This document shows positions 24,798 to 36,700 of a stretch of 64,000 nucleotides of DNA, in pieces; the first letter of the stretch is position 1, and each line of letters starts with the position of its first letter. Position numbers and translations under genes: made by a program. The stretch spans positions 40,371,004-40,435,003 of the forward strand of contig CM055821.1 of NCBI GenBank assembly GCA_029582265.1. Direction: 5' to 3'. The notes beneath the pieces are model-generated. The model was not told where the DNA came from. It saw only the letters and a list, made by a program, of their open reading frames with translations, and did not search any database. Source of the DNA: Zoroaster sp. YZ-2022. Lineage: Eukaryota; Echinodermata; Asteroidea; Forcipulatida; Zoroasteridae.

Positions 24798-27700
24798 CTG
24801 GACAAATGAAAACAAGCATTAGTTAAACCTCTGGTTGATTGATCATTCAATATCATTCAAATGATTTTGAATGATAAAGGTAATATGCCAGCGTATGTAA
24901 TGCTTGCCAAATGGTACTGTGTAGTGAGTGTATCTAAACTGTACATGGTGCTGTTATCCACACAGCTAATCCACCATTCATAAACAGACAGTTGTCAAAT
25001 GGTACTGTGTAGTGAATTCATCTAAACTGTACATGGTAGTGTTATCTACACAGCTAATCCATCATTCATAAACAGACAGTTGTCAAATGGTATTGTGTTG
25101 TGAATGCATCTAAACTGTAAATGTTATTGTTATCCACACAGGCAATCCACCATTCATAAACAGTCGGTTGTCTAGATGTCTAGTTAGTCACTGGAACTCA
25201 CTGGAAAATTGTACCAAAAGTAGGAGGGTTTAAAACCAGATCTCACATTTGGTTTGATTCTTGCTCAATTTCTTGATAAATACAATCAAATTGTTATAGT
25301 TTACTGTCCGCTAAAGTAATTTTTTTCCCTCAATAATAATAAAAATAATAATGACATTTTATATGGCACTAAAGTCCACAAAAAAGATGCTCAAGGTGCT
25401 TTACAATAATTACAAATTATACCGGATTACAACCTAATTAAAATGGATAAAATATTTTTTTAAATATTGTGAAACATGCGAAAAACGTTACATAAATAAG
25501 AAATCACTACAACACTCAAGAAACTCAAAAAAGAAATTAACAAAATATAAATTATACAGTGTCAAAGAGCCATGGTCTGCCATAAAGACAGTCAAGGTGC
25601 AAATTACATGTAATTAAAATATACATAACAGCAAAAGAAACGTCACCCCTAAAAATATTTATTATCATTTTATAATTAATATAATTTGTTTAATGAAGAA
25701 TATTATGAGTATGGACTGTAACACGAACACAATGTTGCAAATTTGGTTGACCTCAAAATTCGTCATACATGACGTCTGAGGACACATAAGCTAAACATGT
25801 TCTCATACTTATCAAAATTTAGGGGGTGACGTTTCTTTTGCTGTTATGTATAGATAATGTATCAAATAAATAAGAAACAAATACCTAAAAAAATACCTCA
25901 TTAAATACCTTCAATGAATATAAACCAACATGTTTACCTTGGGCCTGCAGAAAATGGCACATATGCGTATGGATCCATCTTTTTTACATTTTCAGGTGAG
26001 AACCGATCTGGGATGAACTCCTGAAATAATGTAAAATAGAGATTTGAAATGTACTTAGAAAATAATAAGCGCATTCATCAGTGAAAACTAAGTACACAGC
26101 ATGTACAAAAATAGGACCTCTCTTGAGTAAACTGGAGTAAATTACAACTGAATCACAACAGCAATCATCCTGATCACTATGAGAACAAAATCACTGCAGC
26201 AGCTTAACCCAAGTTACTTTTGTTTTCTCAAAAATGTAAGTAAAGAAAAAATTCTCTTTTGAGTAGTTCTGAAAAGTTCGGAAAAATGTAAGGCCAAAAA
26301 AAATCTCTGGTTTCTGGTCATATGTCGGCTTCAAAACTTTATTGCAAAGCAGTGAAAGACATGCTACATGTATACACAGTTATTGGAAGCATACCAAATT
26401 TCCTTTTCACGAAGTATGGTGGCTAAGAGAGGACTTACATATGGCAAATGTTCATACCCCTACATGTATGTAAAAAAGTCATTTAAAACACAGCATAGCA
26501 GAATTCAAACCAATCCAGCAATTTTGGCTGCAATTGGACAAAAATGAAAACTAAAAATGCTGATGCGTGGGTCTGCGGCGACGCACGCAGAGGCCAGAAA
26601 CTGGAGACCTTTTTGGGGGCCTAAACCAATTTTGATGAATATGTGTTCCAGTGTCAATGTCTATATTATTTTACTCCTTTTAGATTGAGTTATTTACCAG
26701 AGAGTCGGGCCATATCTCTGGATTGTGATGGAGGCCATAGATTGACATATCAATCCATGTCCCTGCAGGCACTTCTTTGCCATCGATCAAGGTGTCCTTC
26801 TCAAGAACTCGCTGGATGAATGGCACAGGAGGATATATCCTCATTGCTTCTTTCAGACACTGGACCAGGTACTTGAACTTGCCAAGATCCTCCCTGAATT
26901 TTATGAAAGATTTAAGAAACTCAATTTACAAACTTCTCCCTTCATGGCTTTGCAACTCCTCCATATAAATGAATTTCCTTTTTAATATGTGACCTTACCA
27001 CAGAACTTCATCCAAATCCCGGCCTTCCATCACTTCATCAATTTCCTGTTGGACTTTCTTCTGATGTTCAGGATGCACAGCCATCAGATACAGCATCCAT
27101 GTCAGGCTGCTTGCTGTGGTGTCGTGACCCTCAAAGAGGAACGTGTCCACCTCGTTACGGATCTCCAAATCCGTCAAGCCTATCCCATCTTCGTCTCGTG
27201 CGGAGAGCAAGATGTCCAGGAAATCAAGGTACTTGTGGGGACAGGACTTAGACTGAGGATCCATCCTTTCCTCTTCCTAAATCGGGTGAGAATGAACAGT
27301 ACCTCAAGGATGTCTTTAAAAAAAGGCAAATAACCTCAGAGAAGATGGAAGGGGGCTATAGGTCTGGCCCACTGCTGGAACCTTGGCAGCAAATTTGTTC
27401 ACTAGTTGATATTAAGTAAGACTAATTGCGGTGACACCATGTGAAATTCTCAGTTGAGTAGTAATTAGTTCTGAAAAGAACTGGAGGTACAATTCGAAGT
27501 TTCGATCAGTGTGCTCTGATCGTCCTCAGGAGAATGCCGGACTCTGGGAAATGCTGCTGCTTAAGTAGGCTGCTGAAGGATTATGCGATGACAGGATGCT
27601 CAGTGGAGGATAAGTTCGTTGAGGTGTTCAGGCAGGAACTGTTGAGACTAGGACATCGGCTTCCACATCAGCGATATTTGGCGACCACTACTACGGACTG

Positions 27701-30700
27701 AAGGATCTTCTATATCCAAAGTCCACAACCCACCCCAGACTGAGGGATCTCCTATATCCTAAGATAACCACCCTCCTTCCCCCCGTGCTTGTCAACAACT
27801 GATTCGGTTCAGTGAGCACACACCCCTTGCCCCAACTCCTTCGATCCTAGTCTCAACAGTTCCTGCCTGCACGCCTCAACGAACTAATCCTCCAGCATCC
27901 TGTCATCGCATAATCCTCCAGCAGCCTACTTAATTAAGCAGCAGCATTTTCCAGAGTCCGGCATTCTCCTGAGGAATATCAGAGCACACTGATCGAAACG
28001 TCCAGTTGTAACTCCAGTTCTTTTCAGAACTAATTACTACTCAATTGAGAATTTCACATCGTGTCACCGCAATTAGTCTTACTTATCCTCCTCACCATCC
28101 AAAACTACAAGTTTTACCTAGTTGATATTAAACATGTCGAAATCAAAAAGCTTGCTTATGTGACTAACTCACCCTAAAACAGAGGTTCCATTAACCACTA
28201 CCCTTCCCAAATCCTCAAAAATCCTCTTTGCTAAAGTGAAGGATTTTGGAGGATTGAAGTTATTGTTTGTTGTAGTGATTGCAAGGTCAGTGCTTGGTTC
28301 AGTGGACACTGTTTATTGCTCCATGCATGCAGGGAGGGTCCCTGGCCATGTATGTGTATCACAGATTAGAAACACATGTGTGCATATGTGCATGTCATGT
28401 GCTTGCTTTATTTTTGGAGGATTTTGGAGGATTCAGGTTATGTGTAAGCAAATGGGCCGAGTTAATGTGAGTTAGTTCTATCGTTTCGGTTTGCAGTAAC
28501 ACCATGTGTTACCTGTAGTCAGTGTGACAATATTGTTTGTCTGGGAAAAGTTTTATAAGTACCAAAATGACCAATTAGTGAGAGTGTGGATTTGATTTGT
28601 GAGACAGGATATTTTTTTCAGATCCTTGGGTAGCAAAGTTATTTATCACTGATCACAATTTTACATAAAATTACTATTTGTCCTATTGTTGATGGTATAA
28701 AACAAGCCTTGGAATTGTTTTATATGAGGTGCTATCATTTTATATGAGATTTGAGGCTTTGCATGGTGGAATATCGATATTGTTTCGGTTTGCGGTAACA
28801 CCATGTGTTTATCTCAACTATCGCGAAGCTGAGGTACAGGTTCTGAAAGAACCTTATCGCACAACTCGTATCTCAACCTTTGTTAAGTGACAAAGGTTCA
28901 AGGGAGAACCAATGTCGGGCAACTCATTTTTTCCCTACTGTCTCTACTTCACGGGTTATTCTCAACGTTTCGATTAGCCTGCTCTAATTTTCGTCAGGAG
29001 AATGAAGCTCCTTAAGTAGTATTTGCTGGGATTATGTGTAGAATGGGAATTATGTGTTCCGATTGGTGCCACTGTTGTGTGATGTGTAGTGATTGGCTGC
29101 CACCGTGGCATTGTGCTTGGTTGTCTGCTCGCTGCGGCGTGAGTGTGAGGTGTGAGTGTTGATGGATGGTAGGATTGAATGCCAAATGCTGCTGAGTGCT
29201 GATGAAAAAGCCGATGTCCTGAGGGACAGTGTCATGTTTATGGATTTCAATAGCCTCTCCGATTCGGTGGTGTACCAGTGCTTCTCCGGGACTATGATCT
29301 CTGCCTTCTGCCAGAACTTCTTTTCAGAACCTGTACCTCAGCTTCGTGATAGTTGAGATAAACACATGGTGTTACTGCAAACCGAAACGATATTGATATT
29401 CCACCATGCAAAGCCTCAAATCTTATATGATTTAGTTCTAATTTAAAATTTACATGAAACCTACTTGGTGGAAAGTATTTACCTTTCCTCAAACCTTTCT
29501 TTTATTGTCTACAATATAGTTCTCATCAGATCTTCTGCCAGTGAAAAACAGTGAAAAAACAAACAATTCAAAGTACCAGTTTTGTACGGCGTGTTCGTAT
29601 AACCTCATCAGAAATCCTGTGCACAAAATCACAGTTTTTGTAAAATTTCTTCCCCTTTTTAGAAACCTGAAACATGAAATCCAAGAACAGAGAGGGAGAG
29701 CTGAAGAGAAAGAAAATCAAGGAGAGTAAAAAATAAAATAAACAGTCAATGCTTTACTTGTGGTAATAATAACACAAGCTTTATTTACAGAGGGTAACTA
29801 TGTCCACTTCAGATGATTTTCAATGGGGCATCATTAAAAATACAAGTAAATATAGTAAAATAATGTACAGAGTAAAGGCAAATAGTTGATAAAAGATCAA
29901 ATGGAAAACAATCAACTTTAAAAATGGCAGTCAAATAAAAACTAGATAACCTCTAACTTCAACACCCAGGGACCCCTCCCCCTCCCCTCCTTGAACAGAT
30001 AATGAAATAATCAAATAGACATCAAAAGCTTTTTGTCAGACACAGAAAAAAAGGTGGAAAAACAAGCATGCAAAAAGTGGACTGATAAAAAGTACTACAT
30101 TGAGATTGTAAAACCCACTATGCACAACAAAAAGTATGAATACAGGAATACAATATAATAGACTTACTCCCCTCCTGTGGAGTAAGGCTGTGTATTTTCG
30201 GTTATTTTGGTACAAGGTACCAGTAAACAATATTGTAAAAACACACAGATACTTCCGAATGTATAAAATAACCAATATGAACACGAGTCTCTCTTGTGTT
30301 ATTAGAGTCATAATAAATGTGGACTGACTGACTCGTAGCATCCCCATTCCCCACACCCATTTTGTTAACAAAATATTGGAGACTTCCATTTGTGTGGATT
30401 AAATGATCAGTTGGAATTATATGGTACCCAGATACAGGGACGTGCACAGGGTTGTAGAGGGGCAGGGGCTCAGAGTCTGAAAAGGGCAGTGTAATTCTCG
30501 CGCGAGCTAAAAAAAATTTGGGCGTTTATTTATTAATAAAAACGCATAATATGGTTTTTAACATTACAATCAGATCAGATTATGTTGATGACTGGTTTTC
30601 ATTTACAATCTGATCTGGTGGTGAGTGAGCCTATAGTCAAGGACCAAGTCCACCAAGTCTAATTATCCCCTTAAGTCTCAAATTTATAATAAACGTATCA

Positions 30701-33700
30701 TATCACCTGATATTTGCACAAGAAAACGGAGCTCCGCCTAGTCAAACAATCATAAAGTGCACCAATAACACAAAACCGAAAATGAACATGTATTGGGGCA
30801 AATAGCTTACCTACCTAATGAAGTAAGTGTAGTAGTTGCTTTGAAGTAGGCTAACTGTAAGACATAGGTCTCGAGTGGGAGCGGGATGTCAATTTCGTGT
30901 TTCAGTGACAGCGTGTGCCTGCCTATCAAAGGACGATAGGCGCGCTGCGTGAAATCTAGTTTCGCTGAGGGGCACATGCAGGCCGTGCACAGGAATAGTA
31001 AGGGCATCTCTGCTGACCTAATATTTATTCTAATTTTATTCTATCCTGACATCTTTCAACTAGGCAGGGCAGTCTATGCGCAACAGGAACTTAATAATTC
31101 ATTCAAAAAAAAAACTTAAAAAAAACCTTGGGCTAAAAAGGGCACTTTTTATACTAGGCAAAAAGGGCAGGGGCTCAAGCACCCTTTGGGACCTATGTAT
31201 GCACATGCCTGCCCAGATACCCTGCACAGCCTTACTATGGATGTGGGGAGATGCTGTGACAAAGATGTGATTTTGTTATGAACCTTAAATAAATGAAAAA
31301 AAGTACAGTTTCTGAAGGATGATTATATACTTACAAGTAGCGATCCCGAACGCCCAGGGCCAGTTCATTAACAGCAGTCACATATGGGTGAGTTTCTCTG
31401 CATATTCAATTCAAAGAACATTTATTTCCATACTATCAATGAAACAAACTTAAACAATTATGTAGTTAAAAATAACGGATTAATGAAAATACGTAGGACT
31501 CGTTTACACATTTACATGTTTCATGAATTTGAAAACATTTAGCAAATTTATTTTCATGTAACGTGTAAATGTCCCAACCCTGACATATACATACATTTAC
31601 AAAGTGGCATCGCATTGAAGCTTTTGTTATAAAGCCAATGTTTGTACATTTATTAAAATGCCCAAGAACAAACAAAAACCAACAAACAGACAACAGGAAA
31701 GGACAAAACACAAAGACAAAAACAGGAAAGGACAAAACACAAAGACAATTGTGCACATAATTAGTAACAGGCCAAGTTCAAAAAGTACCCGGATTAAAAG
31801 ACATGTGTGCAACTAACAAAACAAACACAGACAGGAATGGATATTTTACATAAGTCAATTATGTAATAAGCAAAAATGAGAAATACTTACAAAATCAACT
31901 ACTGATAGAATGAATTGAGAAGAAGCTACGTCACATAAAGAGAGAAAAGACATAAAACACAATAAAGGGGGCCACTTTGCATCCGTCACATTAGCAGTTT
32001 TTCCAATGGTTGTTATTTATTTTTAAGTACCTGAAACCAAGCAAAAAGTGTTTCAACATGTGAATGGACATGCAGGCTTATACTAGAACTAATTTGAGTT
32101 GATTTATTTTATTTTTTATTTATTTTTTATTTTTTTACCCTCAAATTTCCATAAAAATTGGACGGAAAAAGTTACCTCACTTTTTCGTCCATTTGTTGAT
32201 GGAAATTTTAGGGTAATTAAAAAAAATAATAGTAATAATCAAATCAAATTATCTTTAGGATAAGTATGCATGTCTATTCAAATGTTGAAATTCTTTTTGG
32301 GTGGTTTCAGATATTTAAAAAAAAATTACAACCATTAGAAAAACTGCTAACGTGACAGTAGGAAAGTGGCCCCCTTTATTGTGTTTTATGTCAAAAGTGA
32401 TCTTAGTGTCATATCCCAAGGGGGCAGGGGGAGGCCTCCCGTCTACTTGTTGACAAAATAGTGTATGTCTGTAAATTCAAAACTTGTTGGTATTTCTGAA
32501 CTTCTGTATTTTGACATAATTTGTTGGTTCATTGAGTTTTGTGTTGGTAAATTTACCCTCTGAAAATGTTTCCCCTAGCTCCCCACTCTGAAAATCTTGG
32601 GTATGCCACTGAGTGACCTTGTTTACAAATGTTTGAATCAACCCACAGATGATTGAGTTTTATTTATTTTTTTGTCGATGGTCTTCCAGTGATGTGGTTT
32701 TACAGAATCTCAGAGCATAAGGTGTGGGTTTAAGTTTTACATAAGGCTTTCATGTACTTGGTGTTAAATTCATGATTGCATAAAACATCCCTAGTAAAAT
32801 TATTCACAGCTTGGTTTCTGTACATATTATCTTGATTCTCATTAAGTATGGATGCATTTACAAGGTTCAAGGTTTATTTATTTTGATTTATTTCCACAGT
32901 ATCAAAATTAAATAACTACAATATCAGTCATAACATTCACAGTACAAGTATAGAATCACAAAATATGGGTGATACTGCAGAGGGACCCAATAAAAAACAG
33001 AGCTTGTAAATATGGGCCCCTGAGCGTACATGCGCATTGAGCCGGAAACAGTGTTGGAGTCAAGACCTCAAAGTCCAAACCGAGACCGAGACCCCATAGA
33101 CCGAGACTAAGACTGAGACCTTACAGTTCGAGACCAAGAACTCATTAAAAAAAAACCACAATAAGTAGCAAGTAGTGTAGAAACATGTGCACATATATCC
33201 ATCGTCGGACACGCACGCACGTCGCATGACACGTGGTTTGTTAACGGATGACGACACACAGTCCATGCTGCTGCGCGTCGATATTCTAGCGAGCTCTCCC
33301 TTAGCTGTGGAAATTTATTGACATTCACTATGCGTTATGAATTGCCTGGTGATACAGGATCGACTCCAAAAGCGGTTAATCGAATAATCGACTTCAAACA
33401 TTCTGGAGTATTTAACGGGTTTGACTCCGAGACTATTCGAGACTCAAGTCCGAGAAAGAAACAAGACCGGGACCTCAACATTTCAAGACCTCAAAATCGT
33501 TGAGACCTGAAAAATATGGTCTTGAGACTAGTCTCGAGACCAAGACCTCAGTCGAGACCTCCAACACTGGCCAGAAATAGTACACAATGTCTAATTGTAC
33601 CATGGAATTTCAAGATTGCGAGTAAATTGAAAATGGCAAAGTATTACAGGTAGATTGATTGGTACATGAGGGACCCATGTTGGTGGTAATAAATATGTTT

Positions 33701-36700
33701 AAGTTTTAAAGTCCTATGTTTCAAGAAAAGGGGATCAGTATGTGCATAAAAGTCAGTAAAATGAATTACATGCAAATTCCATTTTAGATTAGTAACAGAA
33801 CTCCCCCCCCCCCATGCAAGTATTCCATAGTTAAGATATGAAACAATTACAGTTTTATAAAGAGAATCTAGAATCTATTAGCAGGAAAAAAATGTTGGAT
33901 TCTATTAATCACTCCAATTTTCCTTGTGATAATTTTACACACATGTAGATGATCAATATGATATTTCAATGATAGTCCAGAGTCAATAAACAATCCAAAG
34001 GTTTACAACAATCAGTTCTTTTAATGACAGAATCATTAATCATATCTTCACAAGGAAGATCACTGGCAGAATTACTAAACAGCATATAGCTGGTTTTAGT
34101 AATATTAAGGGACAATTTATTGACTCTGAATCAATTCGCAACTGACATTTTACAAAACATTTCACCAGAACTCCAGCAAGACAATGAAAGGGCACAAGAG
34201 AAGAACTGATCAAATACTCACCCTATGGCCTGGCAATCAGTCTCGTAGGAGAAAGCACACTTCAGCAAAATGTCCAACGTGCACAGACTAATGTTCTTAG
34301 TCACCTCAAAGCTCTCTCCACTTGCTGCACATTCACTCATCTTGTTCTGTGGGTTACAGGAAATGATCTATATAAAAGCATTGATTTTAGACCATAGACT
34401 ACTTGGCAAATATACGTAGCATTGCATCTCACGATCTCAGTCTTGCTGCTGATCACATTCACATTTTCCCCTGTACGTTATTGTGTAGTTTATAAAGAGG
34501 TGTATGGTCAGCAATGCATTGGGTCATCTTTTGAATGCATTGTTTGGTAAATGGACATCTGTTTTATTCATTGTACCAGAGGTCTAGTACCTGCATGAAG
34601 TGTATCAGTCATATTTATAGATAAAATCCTAATCATATTATTCATATTAATAAGAATAAAGACAGGGTTTCATTTGTAATTCATACCTGAAATTTTTTAT
34701 TAAATATGTCTAGTGAAATTGAAGGATTTGTGTGAAGGGTTGGTGGCAAAAATACGGGCAAAAAATTGAGTCTTTCATGCAAATATATAACATTACTGGG
34801 ATGAAGTACCTAGGAAGATTATGAACAATAAAGTAAAAGTAAATTATAGAAAACAAAATTATTAACAATTTAAACAAACTGAATCAATATCATACCAATA
34901 GAACATCTGTGGATTTGTTGTAGACCATCATGTATGGCTTGAGAACATCAAAGTGGAAGGCATGAGTGAGAAGACGACGGTTACGAAGCCAGGTATTTCC
35001 CCCAGCTAAAAGCAGGCCATTCCCTAGCCATGGCAATATGAAACGGTAGTTTGGAAAAACTGGCATCAAAGGTTTTTGATCTATTGAAACCAAAAAGAAA
35101 AGTGAAAAACACAATAAATGGTTTGAATGGTTCTCTGTAAATTATGTACCTGTATTATTTGAATTTTCTTCTGTTTGTTTTTTGGGGAGAGGGGAAAATC
35201 AAAAGATTTTTTAGGTGTTTGAGCTACAGCGTGAACACCTCTTGAAATTGTTCGTTTTTTTTAATTTGTTTATTTCTCCTTCTTCCTCGTGAAAGCTATC
35301 CAGCAAAAAAACCATAGTTGCCAAGCTCAGAATGACTTCATATTTTGCACTTACAATCCTTAGGATTCCTAGATTGCTCTAACATCAACGACGTAAGAAA
35401 ATCATCACTAATTGATTTTCTATTTAATTATTAATAATTAAATACATTCCGCCCTCAATGCCTCAGACTGAACGGACGTTATATGTTTATGTTTATGTTT
35501 ATACAATTTAGTATAGCGCTCAATACTGCAGTTGAAAAGCATTCACTGGCGCTTTACAAAAAAAGAATAGAAATACAAATTATACAAATATACAAATACA
35601 CACAAGCATATGAAACATAATACTCAAGAAAATGCTCGTGCAAACAGGAAGGTTTTTAGTTTTGATTTGAAGCATTCAAGCGTATCGCAGTTCTTCACAT
35701 TGTTCGGCAGATCGTTCCAAAATTTGGGCCCAGCGACATTGAAAGATCTGTCACGGAATGTGGCATTTCTCGTGAACGGAACATGTAATACACAGTCACT
35801 GGCAGAACGTGTAGAATAATGGCTTTCACGTAGCCGAATTAAATTCGCAAGATATGGGGGTGCCAGGTGGTGAAGACACTTGTACACGAGAACGACCAAT
35901 TTGTACTCAGCGCGGACATGTATGGGAAGAATGTGCAATTTCTTGAGAGCGTCTGTGGAACTTGAGAACTTCGATCTGCCAAGGATAATTTTAGCAGTTT
36001 GGTTCTGTATGCGTTGTAGTGGCCATAATGATGATTTAGGCAAATTAATGAAAAGTGAATTAGCATAATCCATGTGAGAAAATATAAGGCTATTAGCTAT
36101 TTTGAGAGATGAGGTTATGTCCAGATATTTGCGTAATTTTTGAGGTTGTGCATTCCATATGCAGCAACACGAGCTTTAGAAGATATATGTTTTTTAGAGT
36201 GAGGTGTTGGTCTAGTTGAACTCGAGTAGTTTAATAGTATCTGATCGGCGTACTGAGCATTCATCAATGATGATTTCATCAAGATGACATTTTGGTAACA
36301 ATGCTTTGCTTCCGAATACTATGAGTTCGGACTTAGAATCGTTCATTTTAAGCCGATTTTGACACATCCATTGTTTAATATCATACATTGTAGATGACAA
36401 TGATGATGTCATACTATGCTCGGAATGATTGTCACCGGGATTATATGGCCCATAAACACAGTGATCATCAGCATATCCTATCAGTTGAAGGTTGTCATCA
36501 ATAGCTGTTTCTATCGTACTAGCATAACAAGAAAAATATATGGGTCCATTGATACTACCCTGTGGTACCGAAAATCCAATGCTATAGGATGCGAGTAACT
36601 GTTCTTAATACACACGGCGAAGGTTCGACCAGTTAAATATGACCTCGTCCACTCTAACGCGTCTCCACATACACCGAACCTGGACTCCAGAATTCTGAGT

